Numbered from the stretch's first letter, positions 46,015 to 55,764 are shown. The stretch is DNA of 64,000 bases from Anabaena subtropica FACHB-260 (GCF_014697105.1 NZ_JACJRF010000002.1:124001-188000); one strand, 5' to 3'. Made by a program: numbers and translations. The notes: generated by a model from the letters alone, not told the origin.

Positions 46015-46043
46015 AAAAAAATAAGCGTCAATATATGGCGCTT
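46015..46043 (-). terminator. Rho-independent-like terminator of the 41-codon gene
   Basis: On the minus strand AAGCG (46043-46039) and CGCTT (46027-46023) form a stem followed by an A and seven T. It ends 29 nt after the stop of the 41-codon ORF and supports that gene as a real transcript. Confidence 0.6.
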
Positions 46044-46071
46044 GGGTAAGAGAAGATTAATTAAGTGATAA

Positions 46072-46197
46072 TTAATCCTGAGAATGATTCTGAGGAAACA
46101 AGCAGGCGATCGCCGCCCAACCAGATACAGTGAGTAAACTAACCAAAAATGTAGCCATAACAAAAGCCAACATACCAACCATCCGCAAAGTCTCCAT
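46072..46197 (-). CDS. 41-residue single-helix membrane peptide
   Basis: ATG 46197 opens METLRMVGMLAFVMATFLVS, then LLTVSGWAAIACLFP and a polar end QNHSQD with stop at 46072. The first 35 residues are one hydrophobic segment. A terminator-like hairpin lies directly downstream, and a HIP1 octamer occurs in the coding part. No strong Shine-Dalgarno precedes the ATG. It is too short for default gene finders. Function unknown; it resembles small cyanobacterial membrane subunits only in general character. Confidence 0.5.
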   Translation of the reverse strand: METLRMVGMLAFVMATFLVSLLTVSGWAAIACLFPQNHSQD

Positions 46198-46319
46198 AAT
46201 GAAGATGTAGGCTGTATATTTTTAACCTAGCAGTTGGATATGACGGAGACGCAAACAGATTGTGACGATTATTTGTACCCTTGATTTTTTTCGTTTTATA
46301 CGTAAGTTATAGTGTAAAA

Positions 46320-47000
46320 TCATACTCTTAATTGCGTGACAGCAATGTTGCCTGCAAAACAGACATCGACATCACTCCCTGGAGTACGTTCACGCTTGCC
46401 GTATTCACCCACATAATAAAAATCGTCGCCATCAATGCGATAGTTGACTGGTAAAGGTTTGGTACAAGGCTGACAAAATACTAACTCTGGTTTGGGTTCT
46501 CCTGGTTGTAAATGCGGTAAGTTCACATTCCAAAAGTATCCTGGCTCTAGAGGACGGTGGAGTAACTCAGCTAAAACTTCAGCCGTCAAGTTAGCAGCTA
46601 GTTCCCAGTCAAAATTTAGCTTGGCTTTACGATAGTGAGAAATAGCAATTCCTGCAATACCGTGCATGGCTGCTTCTCGGACAGCCGCAACGGTTCCAGA
46701 AATATAAGCATCAACCCCCAAGTTACCCCCAGCATTAATCCCCGACAAGACAAACTTGACATCTTGTGATATTTGTGTTATCGCAATCCTGACACAATCT
46801 GCGGGAGTACCAGCGATCGCATATTCAGTCTGAGAACGTCTTTGGAGGTTAATCGGGTGAGTGGTAGTAACTTGATGACCACAACCTGATTGGTGGTCTT
46901 TAGGAGCAGCAACGATAAAGTTTTTGCTACTGATAGCTTGAGCTAAAGCTTTGATGCCAGGTGCATCAATACCGTCATCGTTAGTTAAGATTATGGTCAT
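46320..47000 (-). CDS. surE: 5'-nucleotidase SurE
   Basis: A 226-residue SurE of slightly short but normal size. Motifs: MTIILTNDDGIDAPGIKALA (metal-binding Asp-Asp), APKDHQSGCGHQVT, GTPADCVRIAI, VLSGINAGGNLGVDAYISGT (Asn metal ligand). It removes phosphate from 5'- and 3'-nucleoside monophosphates and helps survival in stationary phase. It is 47 bp downstream of the M48-like gene on the same strand and probably co-transcribed. The start ATG 47000 gives the conserved first strand at residue 2. Confidence 0.94.
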   Translation of the reverse strand: MTIILTNDDGIDAPGIKALAQAISSKNFIVAAPKDHQSGCGHQVTTTHPINLQRRSQTEYAIAGTPADCVRIAITQISQDVKFVLSGINAGGNLGVDAYISGTVAAVREAAMHGIAGIAISHYRKAKLNFDWELAANLTAEVLAELLHRPLEPGYFWNVNLPHLQPGEPKPELVFCQPCTKPLPVNYRIDGDDFYYVGEYGKRERTPGSDVDVCFAGNIAVTQLRV

Positions 47001-47047
47001 AGTAATTTGTAGTTCGTAATTCGCAGCCTCTACCTTCTCCTCAAAAC

Positions 47048-47962
47048 CTAACTTTGATCAGAGGGATTCCAAGCAGTCAGAAAATTCCAGTCCTCATCGT
47101 TTTCATGGGTGTCGACTTGCTCATTAGTGGGGTTTTTTCCCTGAATCAAATTGTCATAATTGCCAGAATCAACCCACTTTAAAAGTTCAGATGCTCGCAT
47201 CACATTCCAGGGTAGACGATGTTCCATGAAGCTAAAAGCCTTGGTGAATTTATCTAAAGCATCCAAATTTTGCATATCAAAAGAACGAGCTTGCAGGACA
47301 AAATCGTTGATTGTGTCCTCATTCAAGTATTCACTCGGTAAGCCCCCTAATTTCATCAAGGCAGTAGTAGCAATATTTGCATCCTGACAAGCTAATAGAC
47401 CGGCGCGATCGCCAGTAAATTTTGCCATAATTATCCAGTTGTATAATGCAATTTCTATACCGTTAATCGCCAGTCCACCTATACCCAGAGTCGTGTTGCT
47501 GATCAAGTTCTTCAACGCCGGCATAACATGAGCTATTTGTTGATAAGCCAAATACTTACCTTTAATTCGCGCGACTTCATACCCAAAAACAAACAATAAT
47601 TCTTCACCAGATAGCCATTCCATCCCTTCCAAATTGATCCCAATTAATGGGTTCTCTACCCCTATTACATAAGATTGAATATATCCCGTACCACGAAACA
47701 GATATAGTTCTGGGAGAGGAGCAACATCTAAAATCGTACAAGCTTCAACAAAAGGTTCATAAAGTTGTGGAAAATTACGTTGTGTAACTTTAAACTCACT
47801 ACCAAGTGTTTGCAACCGTAGCAATTTATCGATGCCGTATTCATTAACTTTTTTGAGCAACAGGGGTAGTACTGGAGTGCGTTCTAAAGACACCAATGCT
47901 TTGTGGTCAAATGGATGCTCATAAACTTCTGTTTTTAGCCCTGGGAATTGTTTTCTTGCCAT
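47048..47962 (-). CDS. M48-like protein without the zinc-protease active site
   Basis: A 304-residue protein with the framework of M48 peptidases: YLFRGTGYIQSYVIGVENPL, LIGINLEGMEWLSGEELLFV, then FVFGYEVARIKGKYLAYQQI where active enzymes have GHELGHIKxGH. Both zinc-binding His are replaced (Tyr and Arg). The distal motif FTGDRAGLLACQ lacks the Glu of the ExxADRAGL ligand. It should therefore be catalytically dead. Dead homologues of this type are common in cyanobacteria and may be chaperones or regulators. Its helical C-terminus has an acidic tail (THENDEDWNF). It precedes surE by 47 bp. Confidence 0.82.
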   Translation of the reverse strand: MARKQFPGLKTEVYEHPFDHKALVSLERTPVLPLLLKKVNEYGIDKLLRLQTLGSEFKVTQRNFPQLYEPFVEACTILDVAPLPELYLFRGTGYIQSYVIGVENPLIGINLEGMEWLSGEELLFVFGYEVARIKGKYLAYQQIAHVMPALKNLISNTTLGIGGLAINGIEIALYNWIIMAKFTGDRAGLLACQDANIATTALMKLGGLPSEYLNEDTINDFVLQARSFDMQNLDALDKFTKAFSFMEHRLPWNVMRASELLKWVDSGNYDNLIQGKNPTNEQVDTHENDEDWNFLTAWNPSDQS

Positions 47963-48129
47963 CGATATTTTGCAACCTACTACGGAGAGATTTATGTAGA
48001 TGACACTAGAATATATTCAATCACTCAACTTCCAAAAATACTGATTAGTTTGATAAATGTGTGAACCTGATGATTTTGACCTTAGTTGTGTAGTATTTTT
48101 GGTGCTAGTTGATCTTATGAAATTATCCA

Positions 48130-48867
48130 ATGACACATACCCTCAACCAAGTTTTTAGGATGAGAAAGCTCCTCATCCAGATGATTTTACCTTTATTGGC
48201 GGTAATTCTGGCTTCTTCCCTATTTACTGCCCCTGCACTAGCTACAGGAGTATATCAAGTACCCAACCTAACAGCAGGCGATTCTACCTGGGTGATAGAT
48301 CAGGGCGATGTAATCAGCCGGATTAATGAAGGTACAATTAGTAGCAGTTTCGAGGACTTGGCAAAACAAACGGGTAACGAAGTGAGATTCGTCACTATCC
48401 GTCGCCTAGACTATGGAGAAACACCAGAAAGTTTTGCTCAAGCCCTACTGGAAAAATGGTTTCCTAGCAAAGAAGCCCAAGCAAACCAAATTTTGTTAGT
48501 ACTGGATACAGTTACTAACGGTACTGCCATTATTACTGGAGAGCAAGTCAAGCCTTTGCTCACAGATGCCATTGCCAAAAGCGTGGCTGAGGAAACATTA
48601 GCTGCACCCTTACGAGATGGTAATAAATATAATCAGGCATTTTTAGATGCTAGCGATCGCCTAGTTACTGTTCTCTCCGGTCAGCCTGATCCCGGCCCAC
48701 CACAAATTGTTGACAATGTGCAAGTAGAAGGCACATTCAAAAAAGCAGAAGAAACCGATAAAGGTAACGCCACTGCTTGGGTAGTAGGACTCTTAATTGC
48801 CGCTACTGTCATCCCTATGGCAACTTACTACATTTATTTAGCGGTTCAACCATCATCTGAGGGTTAG
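48130..48867 (+). CDS. psb32: Psb32-like TPM-domain protein (photosystem II repair)
   Basis: A 245-residue protein. Signal peptide MRKLLIQMILPLLAVILASS-type start with cleavage near ALA, then a TPM domain (GDVISRINEGTISSSFEDLA, VRFVTIRRLDYGETPESFAQ, NGTAIITGEQVKPLLTDAIA) and a C-terminal membrane helix (AWVVGLLIAATVIPMATYYI). This matches Psb32/TLP18.3, which protects and helps repair photosystem II under photodamage at the thylakoid lumen side. ATG 48130 or the internal ATG 48160 could be the start; the shorter form begins directly at the signal peptide. Monocistronic; divergent from the M48-like gene. Confidence 0.88.
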   Translation: MTHTLNQVFRMRKLLIQMILPLLAVILASSLFTAPALATGVYQVPNLTAGDSTWVIDQGDVISRINEGTISSSFEDLAKQTGNEVRFVTIRRLDYGETPESFAQALLEKWFPSKEAQANQILLVLDTVTNGTAIITGEQVKPLLTDAIAKSVAEETLAAPLRDGNKYNQAFLDASDRLVTVLSGQPDPGPPQIVDNVQVEGTFKKAEETDKGNATAWVVGLLIAATVIPMATYYIYLAVQPSSEG

Positions 48868-48935
48868 GTTTAGGAGGTAGAAAGAGGAGCAGAGAGGAGA
48901 AATTTCCCTTTTCCCCCTGCCCTCTGCCCCTCTGA

Positions 48936-49319
48936 TTAGTCCTGCACGTACTCTTGTCCTGTGACTAAAGCGACTTCAGCACGAACAAATTCACGACCTA
49001 AATAGGCAGCATGATCCAACTGAGTTACAGGACAGGAATGAGTTTCTTCAAAAATTTTCACACACAGTTCTTTTGCTGTTCTTCCACTGAAAACAGTTGT
49101 GTGAGTTCTTTCAACTTTACCCCTAGCCGGAATTACTTTTCCTGTTTCTGGATCTACAGCTAAACCACGTTCGTCAATTACATTTGTAAAATGCTTGGCA
49201 TAAATTAAGCCGGAGGTTCTATCTAAGTAGATAATAAAATATCCGTTAGGGTCAAGGTCAATATGGCGCTGAGAAATTTTGTTATCAATGGCAGCTAAAT
49301 CTTCAACTATCAAATCCAT
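48936..49319 (-). CDS. DUF4346 protein
   Basis: A 127-residue protein: DLDPNGYFIIYLDRTSGLIY and AKHFTNVIDERGLAVDPET, then SCPVTQLDHAAYLGREFVRA and EVALVTGQEYVQD. These match DUF4346, a domain found in cyanobacteria and next to tetrahydromethanopterin-type proteins in archaea. The domain may bind a pterin-like cofactor, but there is no experimental role I can name. Stand-alone gene, convergent with psb32. The ATG at 49319 gives the whole domain. Confidence 0.8.
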   Translation of the reverse strand: MDLIVEDLAAIDNKISQRHIDLDPNGYFIIYLDRTSGLIYAKHFTNVIDERGLAVDPETGKVIPARGKVERTHTTVFSGRTAKELCVKIFEETHSCPVTQLDHAAYLGREFVRAEVALVTGQEYVQD

Positions 49320-49503
49320 AAGCTTTAAAAACTAAATTTCTTTATTCAGGGATTTTATATTCTATATCAAGTGTAATCTTTATTGAACAACCATAAAAAT
49401 CCATTTATTTATGAATGTAAATGTAAACAAGTGGGGTTTAGTAACTACTATGGGAATACCTGCGGGTAGACTTGCACAGATCGAGGAAAGCAAGCTGCAA
49501 AAT

Positions 49504-51102
49504 TCAACTTAATTGCGCTACCACTTGATTTTCTAACAAAATGTTATTAGTTAATAAATCCTCGACTGTGATGCGTAAAAAGCGTTGTTCATCAACTTGA
49601 AATAAAATTTTAATGCGATCGCTCCCTGGAAATCCTGGTGGTGTGAGTTGGGCTATGGTTCTCGCACCTTCTTTGTCGTTTAGGGGCTTGACGCTAGTAA
49701 CACCATTATCCAGGCGGCGGGTAATCAAGCGATCGCCATCAAAGTAAACTTCTGTACCGCCTGTTTCTGCACCTAATTCTCCTAATATTAATTCAATGCT
49801 TGGTTGATTCTCCAAGGAAGCACCTAAGACTAATTCTACTGGCTGGCTCATGGGGTAGCCTTGCCCATCCTTAATAATGGGATGCCAACTGTGGCGTTGG
49901 TTACGGCGATCCCAATAGCGCACACCATAACTATGATAGAGAAAATCTTTGATTTCTACGCCCTGGGATAGTTGCAATGCACCTTGAGCGATCGCCTCAA
50001 AGGGTTTTTCGCAACGTATTTTTTCTGGCTGAAAATATTGCTTCACCCATGTCTGCACTGCGGGTAGTTGCACCGTTCCACCAACCAATAAAACGGCATT
50101 AATATCTGTGAGTTCAATTCCTTGGCGGCGTGCTTGCTGCAATAAATTAGCTATTGCATCATCTAACTGCTCAAAAAAGCCGTGTTCTTTGAGGATGCTT
50201 TCTAGTGTGTCACGGTTTAATTCCAATTCGTAGCTTTCAAAGTTTTCATCATCAAAATAAACTTCACTGGCTTGGTTTTGACTGGATAGTTGAATTTTTA
50301 CCCGTTCCGCTAGTCTTGTTGTCAAAGAATTTACCGCTAGTCCTTGAGTTTTGGCAAAGTAATCAACTAACCAATTATCAATGTCTGTACCCCCTAAATT
50401 CTGCCCAGCTTTTGCTAATACACGGGCAGTTTTGGTTTTTTGTTTGGAATCTTCGGCTAAGGATTTATTACCCCATTTGAGTAAAAATCCTACAGGTTTG
50501 GTGTTTGTTTGGGCGCTTTTATTTAATTGAACGAGGGATAAATCTAATGTCCCACCACCAAAATCAACTACTAACAAAATTTCTTGGTCTGCTAAACCAT
50601 AACCCAAGGCGGCGGCTGTGGGTTCGTCTAACATCCGCACTTGTTCCACAGGGAGAGCTTGGCAGACTTTACCTAACCAATGGCGGTAAATTTCAAAGCT
50701 ATCCACAGGTACGGTTAATACTAGAGAGTCTAAGCCACCTTCTAGGGGTGCGAGTTGTTGAATGACTTCGGTGAGGAACCATTGTCCTACTTGTTCAAAG
50801 GTGACAACTTGTCCGTCTAGTTCTGGTAGGAAGCCTTGGATATCTGCCCCAATTCCCCTTTTGAAGCTACGGAAGAATCGGGTATCACCTTTGAGATCAA
50901 GACCGCGATCGCGTACTTGTTGCCCTAATAAAATTTTAGCTTGGTTGGCATCTTCTACATAAACCAAGCTGGGAATAAGTGGGGGATTGAGGCTTTGTTG
51001 GATGGATAAGCCTGGTAAGGTGAGGGTTTGGGGCTGTTGGGTGACTGGGTTCCAACGAGCAATTACTGTGTTACTTGTACCAAAGTCAATCGCGATCGCC
51101 AT
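49504..51102 (-). CDS. Hsp70-family protein, divergent short DnaK-like
   Basis: A 532-residue protein with an Hsp70 ATPase domain: IAIDFGTSNTVIARWNPVTQ (phosphate 1), LDEPTAAALGYGLADQEILL, VVDFGGGTLDLSLVQL (phosphate 2), DINAVLLVGGTVQLPAVQTW (adenosine motif). After residue 370 there is a short beta-type domain (QRHSWHPIIKDGQGYPMSQP) instead of a standard substrate-binding domain plus lid, so it is an atypical Hsp70. Usual DnaK is about 640 residues. It may be a specialised chaperone. uvsE lies 59 bp upstream on the same strand. Confidence 0.88.
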   Translation of the reverse strand: MAIAIDFGTSNTVIARWNPVTQQPQTLTLPGLSIQQSLNPPLIPSLVYVEDANQAKILLGQQVRDRGLDLKGDTRFFRSFKRGIGADIQGFLPELDGQVVTFEQVGQWFLTEVIQQLAPLEGGLDSLVLTVPVDSFEIYRHWLGKVCQALPVEQVRMLDEPTAAALGYGLADQEILLVVDFGGGTLDLSLVQLNKSAQTNTKPVGFLLKWGNKSLAEDSKQKTKTARVLAKAGQNLGGTDIDNWLVDYFAKTQGLAVNSLTTRLAERVKIQLSSQNQASEVYFDDENFESYELELNRDTLESILKEHGFFEQLDDAIANLLQQARRQGIELTDINAVLLVGGTVQLPAVQTWVKQYFQPEKIRCEKPFEAIAQGALQLSQGVEIKDFLYHSYGVRYWDRRNQRHSWHPIIKDGQGYPMSQPVELVLGASLENQPSIELILGELGAETGGTEVYFDGDRLITRRLDNGVTSVKPLNDKEGARTIAQLTPPGFPGSDRIKILFQVDEQRFLRITVEDLLTNNILLENQVVAQLS

Positions 51103-51161
51103 ATTCTTTTATTATGTTCGCGCAAAGGCGCAAAGTCACAAAGTGCTTTTCTATCAAAGAA

Positions 51162-52109
51162 CTATTGTCCCATAAGCCACCATGACCGCAAATGGGCGAT
51201 CGCTACTTCTTTTTGTTTCGCTTCGACTTCTATCCACGGAGCTTGTCGATAGATGTTGGGCATATCGGTGATGAGGTTGCTGTGTTTTCGATCCTTGAAT
51301 GCTTGTTCGCCATTGGAAATATGGACTAGTTGCCATGCTGGGTTTGTCCAGGTTTCTCTGGAGGCGTAAAACATGACGGCGACGCTGGGATGATCGTAGC
51401 TATCTAGGTTTTCATGGCAAATATGATGATGGGCATCGAATACCATTGGGATCTGAGCTTGTTGGCACACGTCGAATATTTCTTCGGCGCTGTAGGCGTA
51501 TTCGTCGTTTTCTAAAGTCAAACGGTTTTTGATGTTTTCTGGCAGTTTGGAGATGACTTTGACTAGTTGTTCACTACGTTGGGATTTACCGCCGTGAATA
51601 TTCATCAATGACCAAGGGGAACGGGGTAGACCGAGTAAGTCGAAAGTACGGGCGTGTCGTTCTAATATTTTGATACTAGTTTGTACGATTTCAGGAGAGT
51701 CGGAACTGAGGACTACATATTGATCTGGGTGTAGTACCATTCTGATATTGAGAGCTTGCGATCGCTCACCAATCTTACCTAAATCAGTGCTGATTTCCTC
51801 TAATATATTGGTTCCTATTTGGTCTTCCATATCGCTGAGGGGAAATAAGGCTGAGGAAATGCGATACAGGCGAAGATTATTTTCCTGACACAATGTTAGG
51901 GCATCATGTAATCGCTGCAAGTTATGCAGATATATTTCTCGTAAGCTGCTTTCACGTTCAGCTAGAGAAAGTTTTAAATAACGTGTGCGCGTCATCGTCC
52001 GAAAGCGCACTTGTTTATCAAATGTGATGCAAACCAGTCCTAACTCTGGTTGAGCGTTTTTTTGTAACTGCGCTATCTGAGGCAGGTTGTTTAACTGGGT
52101 TGCAGCCAT
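51162..52109 (-). CDS. uvsE: UV DNA damage endonuclease
   Basis: A 315-residue TIM-barrel endonuclease. Markers: ELGLVCITFDKQVRFRTMTR, YRISSALFPLSDMEDQIG, RMVLHPDQYVVLSS, LMNIHGGKSQRSEQLVKVIS, RLTLENDEYAYSAEEIFDVC, PMVFDAHHHICHEN. The last three contain the Glu and His that bind the metal cluster. UvsE nicks DNA 5' of UV photoproducts in alternative excision repair. ATG 52109 gives a normal N-terminus; GTG 52130 is possible. The Hsp70-like gene follows 59 bp on, perhaps in one transcript. Confidence 0.93.
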   Translation of the reverse strand: MAATQLNNLPQIAQLQKNAQPELGLVCITFDKQVRFRTMTRTRYLKLSLAERESSLREIYLHNLQRLHDALTLCQENNLRLYRISSALFPLSDMEDQIGTNILEEISTDLGKIGERSQALNIRMVLHPDQYVVLSSDSPEIVQTSIKILERHARTFDLLGLPRSPWSLMNIHGGKSQRSEQLVKVISKLPENIKNRLTLENDEYAYSAEEIFDVCQQAQIPMVFDAHHHICHENLDSYDHPSVAVMFYASRETWTNPAWQLVHISNGEQAFKDRKHSNLITDMPNIYRQAPWIEVEAKQKEVAIAHLRSWWLMGQ

Positions 52110-52130
52110 TGAATTATCTATTGTTACCAC

Positions 52131-52517
52131 TGTTTTATTAAACTTATTTTTCTAGATGTGTGGGCAGTATCTAAAGCCTCAGGTTGGAGAGGCTATGAGA
52201 TATAAATTTTGTCCCAGCAGAGGCAAAACATCTAGCTGTGGATAGAAAGCATTTCTATACAAATCAGTTTTTAACTAGTCGGATATATTTTTTTGATAAA
52301 CCAGCAAGATTCACAAGTTGTAAAACCTCAGCCCGACAGGCGATTCATCACCACAGAACCAAAGAGTGAATGTCAAGATAATTAGATGTACCTTTCGGTG
52401 GCGCTGTCAAGTTTGTGAAATATTTATTAATATAAATGTATCACCCGAACTCAGAAATCCACACAGTAAGTATTTTGTCAACAGTCACGAACTTTAATAG
52501 CAACAGAATAGAAAATT
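52131..52517. other. Spacer between divergent genes
   Basis: About 390 bp. No repeats or RNA features were recognised. It should carry the promoters of uvsE and of the 72-codon gene. Confidence 0.4.
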
Positions 52518-52736
52518 ATGAAAGACCAACCACAGTCAGACTCTAAAGAATTTGTAGGCAATCTCAAGAATGGGATATGGCTATTTGGCCTCTCTTCTTG
52601 GGTATTTGGTATTACTGACCGCAGCATTGCTTCCTTTGCCGATGGCTATCTATCTGCATTGGATTTAACGCAACTATTTACAGCAGCTACATTCTTTGTA
52701 GCTTGGCTATTTTTGAAGCCAACTTCTAGAGTTTAA
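52518..52736 (+). CDS. Small two-helix membrane protein, unknown
   Basis: A 72-residue protein. Segments NLKNGIWLFGLSSWVFGI and LTQLFTAATFFVAWLFLKPT are hydrophobic; between them is a short loop. The N-terminal 14 residues are polar. No family recognised. It starts at ATG 52518; upstream AT-rich sequence gives only a weak AACAGAAT ribosome-binding region. It lies opposite ftsH, with a strong terminator between them. Confidence 0.5.
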   Translation: MKDQPQSDSKEFVGNLKNGIWLFGLSSWVFGITDRSIASFADGYLSALDLTQLFTAATFFVAWLFLKPTSRV

Positions 52737-52768
52737 TTAAGTGGAAGTGCTTCACAGGTAGAACTTTT

Positions 52769-52922
52769 ATGAAAACGGGAGTGCGCTTAGAGTACGGCGA
52801 TTATATTCGCAAAGTCGGGGTAGTTCTGGAATTTTCAGAATTACCCTAACTTTTTAGCGATTCTACAAAATCCATTAGCAGAAAAACTTTTATCTTTGGG
52901 TATAGATCCTGATAATTTTTGA
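52769..52922 (+). pseudogene. Possible frameshifted short gene
   Basis: ATG 52769 opens a 26-codon frame (MKTGVRLEYGDYIRKVGVVL, then EFSELP) ending at 52849. One base later, in the next frame, FLAILQNPLAEKLLSLGIDP and a stop at 52920 follow. Joined by one frameshift the two pieces would make a 50-residue protein. No homologue is recognised. Confidence 0.35.
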
Positions 52923-52928
52923 TATAAA

Positions 52929-52963
52929 AAAGGGAGTAATTTTCATGATAAATTACTCCCTTT
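52929..52963 (-). terminator. Terminator of ftsH
   Basis: Perfect 14-bp stem (AAAGGGAGTAATTT, 52929-52942, with AAATTACTCCCTTT, 52950-52963) and a 7-nt loop. On the minus strand it is followed by a T-run (TTTTTTTATA), making a strong rho-independent terminator 50 nt after the ftsH stop. Confidence 0.85.
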
Positions 52964-53012
52964 AAATTTATGCTTTTTATAAGCATTTTAGTACTTATAA
53001 AAACCCGTAAAA

Positions 53013-54854
53013 CTAGGCAAAAGCAGCAGTTGTCACGTCGTTATTAACAAGAATTTCTTGCAATTCATCGGCATCTACAGTTTCTTTATCAACGAGCATT
53101 TGCGCGATTTGGTCGAGGATGTGACGGTTATTTACCAACACTTCCTTGGCGCGGGTGTAGGCTGTTTCTACTAGTTTGTGGACTTCTTCATCAATAGCAG
53201 CAGCTGTCTCTTCCGAGAAATCGCGCTCTGACATGATGTCACGACCGAGGAACATATTGCCTTGTTGACGACCGAGGGCGACAGGGCCGAGTTTATCACT
53301 CATACCAAATCGAGTAATCATTTGACGCGCCACACGAGCTACTTGTTGTAAGTCGTTGGAAGCACCTGTTGTTACTTCTTCTTCACCAAAGATGATTTCT
53401 TCAGCAATCCGACCACCCAAAGCTACAGCCATCTGATTTTCCAGATAAGCGCGGCTATATAAGCCAGTATCCATGCGGTCTTCACTGGGGGTGAACCAAG
53501 TCAAACCACCTGCTCGTCCGCGAGGAATAATGCTGATTTTTTGTACTGGGTCATAGTCGGGCATCAATGCACCAACTAAGGCGTGACCAGCTTCGTGATA
53601 AGCTACTAAAACTTTGCGTTTTTCGCTCATTACTCGGTCTTTCTTCTCTGGCCCAGCCAACACGCGGTCAATTGCGTCGTTGATTTCGTCCATCGAAATT
53701 TCAGTCAAGTTACGCCGTGCTGCTAGGATTGCGGCTTCGTTTAGCAGGTTAGATAAATCTGCACCGGTAAAGCCAGGGGTACGACGAGCGATTTTATCTA
53801 AGTCCACATCCTTGGCCAAGGTTTTACCACGGGCGTGAACTTTGAGAATTTCACTACGTCCTGCGTAGTCGGGACGGTCAACGACGACTTGACGGTCAAA
53901 ACGACCAGGACGCAACAAAGCTGCATCAAGTACATCGGGACGGTTGGTAGCGGCAATAATAATGATGCCGGTGTTACCTTCAAAACCATCCATTTCGGTG
54001 AGTAACTGGTTGAGGGTTTGTTCCCGTTCATCGTTACCACCACCTAAACCTGCACCCCGTTGACGACCTACAGCGTCAATTTCATCGATGAAGACGATAC
54101 AGGGAGCATTGGTTTTAGCTTGTTCAAATAAATCGCGGACGCGGGAAGCACCCACACCGACGAACATTTCCACAAACTCAGACCCGGAGATGGAGAAGAA
54201 AGGTACGCCAGCTTCCCCTGCTACTGCACGGGCTAGAAGGGTTTTACCTGTACCTGGAGGGCCTACTAACAATACACCTTTAGGAATTTTTGCACCGACG
54301 GCGGTAAAGCGATCGGCATTTTTGAGGAAGTCTACAACTTCGTTTAGTTCTAATTTGGCTTGGTCAATCCCAGCAACATCACCAAAAGTTACTTGGGTTT
54401 GTGGTTCCATCTGCACTCTGGCTTTGGATTTACCAAAGTTCATAGCTTGGCTACCAGGGCCACTTTGAGCGCGACGGAGTAAGAAGAATAAGCCTACCAG
54501 AAGCAATACGGGGAAAAATAAGCTGCTTAGTGCCTTAAACCAAAATCCCTCGTCGGTTTGGGGCAGAACAGTAATATCAACGCCTCTTGCAGTCAGAGTA
54601 TTAATTAGTTCAGGATCGTTGACTAAAGTAACAAGTTTTTTACTAGGGTCATATTTGGGTGTAACCAAGGCTGTAGAACGGTCTGCACTCAAGCTGACTC
54701 TTTCTACTCTGCCTTTTTCAACTTCTTGAATAAACTGGCTATAGCGCCATGATTCCCGATTTTGGGGTTGCTTATCAAAAAAAGCTGTGCCAAGCGCAAT
54801 TACAACAATAAATAGCAGCGCGTACAGCCCCGCATTTCTCCATCTTTTATTCAC
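53013..54854 (-). CDS. ftsH: ATP-dependent zinc metalloprotease FtsH
   Basis: A 613-residue membrane protease. Two N-terminal helices ([37 protein letters not shown]) flank a lumenal or periplasmic loop. The AAA+ part has [20 protein letters not shown] (Walker A), [16 protein letters not shown] (Walker B) and [20 protein letters not shown] (second region of homology). HEAGH at residues 420-424 is the zinc site, with [13 protein letters not shown] further on. Cyanobacteria have four FtsH forms; two form a hetero-oligomer that removes damaged D1, but I cannot assign which this is. GTG 54854 with GGAGG upstream is the start. A strong terminator lies downstream. Confidence 0.97.
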   Translation of the reverse strand: MNKRWRNAGLYALLFIVVIALGTAFFDKQPQNRESWRYSQFIQEVEKGRVERVSLSADRSTALVTPKYDPSKKLVTLVNDPELINTLTARGVDITVLPQTDEGFWFKALSSLFFPVLLLVGLFFLLRRAQSGPGSQAMNFGKSKARVQMEPQTQVTFGDVAGIDQAKLELNEVVDFLKNADRFTAVGAKIPKGVLLVGPPGTGKTLLARAVAGEAGVPFFSISGSEFVEMFVGVGASRVRDLFEQAKTNAPCIVFIDEIDAVGRQRGAGLGGGNDEREQTLNQLLTEMDGFEGNTGIIIIAATNRPDVLDAALLRPGRFDRQVVVDRPDYAGRSEILKVHARGKTLAKDVDLDKIARRTPGFTGADLSNLLNEAAILAARRNLTEISMDEINDAIDRVLAGPEKKDRVMSEKRKVLVAYHEAGHALVGALMPDYDPVQKISIIPRGRAGGLTWFTPSEDRMDTGLYSRAYLENQMAVALGGRIAEEIIFGEEEVTTGASNDLQQVARVARQMITRFGMSDKLGPVALGRQQGNMFLGRDIMSERDFSEETAAAIDEEVHKLVETAYTRAKEVLVNNRHILDQIAQMLVDKETVDADELQEILVNNDVTTAAFA

Positions 54855-54941
54855 CGAGGTTTATCCTCCCGTATTTTTGTGCGTAGGGCATTATTAGAAT
54901 TATGTTAACTTATCTTAACGTATACCAAAATGATACATCTG

Positions 54942-55733
54942 TCATGCTAAGAATAGTTCCCTGAGTTCCTGTAAACGTGGATGGTAGGAATCATATTGTA
55001 ACGATTCTCTAGGCTGGTAAACGGTATGTATGGGAATAACTTCCACCACACTATTAGTGTAGGCGATCGCTTCAAAGCCGTTGACTAACTCAGGTGTCCA
55101 AGGTTCCTCCCGCACCTTCTGTTGATGAATTTGCAGCCAGTCAATTAACTGCTGTCGCCCAATTCCTGGTAAGATGCCATCTGTTAAAGGTGGTGTCCAC
55201 CAACTCCCATTTTGCCACCCCCAAAGGTTTCCTGTGGTGGTTTCTAGCCAATTTCCGACGGTATTCACGAAAATAGCTTCTTGGGCATTCATCTTTGTAG
55301 CGTTAGTTTTTGCCATCCACGCACTCAGGTAGTTACCAGTTTTATGAGAAGGCAAACTTCGAGATATTTCTGGTTCGGCAATGGTACAAGCTACACCCTG
55401 TTTTTGAAGTTCTAATAAATTTTGGGGTAAATACCTACCAATTATCCACTCCCTACCATCAGGAAAGATGGTGATTCTGAGAACGGGGAATTGGGCCAAG
55501 AGTAATTCTGCACCTCGGCGGACAAGGTTCCAGTCTGGTTGTTCCCAGGCGAAAGCTTGGATGGAAGTGTGGAGGCGATCGCAGTGCGCCTGCCAATTTG
55601 TTAAACTACTATCTAGCGATTCACCATATATCCGCAGCGTTGTAAACACCGTTGCCCCATAGAGTAACCCTGGCTCATAGATATCTAATTCCAAAGTTTG
55701 CGACTCAATTAACTTACCGTTATACCAGAACAT
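54942..55733 (-). CDS. pabC: Class IV aminotransferase, probable aminodeoxychorismate lyase
   Basis: A 263-residue fold-type IV PLP enzyme. N-terminal MFWYNGKLIE and LLYGATVFTTLRIYG, then SHKTGNYLSAWMAKTNATKM with the PLP Lys, EAIFVNTVGNWLETTTGNLW, and PPLTDGILPGIGRQQLIDWL. Class IV includes branched-chain aminotransferase, D-amino-acid aminotransferase and PabC. The short length and stretch around GNYLSA favour PabC (4-amino-4-deoxychorismate to p-aminobenzoate), in folate synthesis; the symbol is tentative. It starts at ATG 55733 and is transcribed from the same direction as the upstream hypothetical gene, 31 bp away. Confidence 0.75.
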   Translation of the reverse strand: MFWYNGKLIESQTLELDIYEPGLLYGATVFTTLRIYGESLDSSLTNWQAHCDRLHTSIQAFAWEQPDWNLVRRGAELLLAQFPVLRITIFPDGREWIIGRYLPQNLLELQKQGVACTIAEPEISRSLPSHKTGNYLSAWMAKTNATKMNAQEAIFVNTVGNWLETTTGNLWGWQNGSWWTPPLTDGILPGIGRQQLIDWLQIHQQKVREEPWTPELVNGFEAIAYTNSVVEVIPIHTVYQPRESLQYDSYHPRLQELRELFLA

Positions 55734-55764
55734 ATTGATGATTGGGAAACTAACTGACTAATGA

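Noticed and set aside
48880-48930. A protein or RNA in the purine/pyrimidine-rich stretch after psb32
   Set aside because: A typical low-complexity cyanobacterial spacer without hairpin or ORF.
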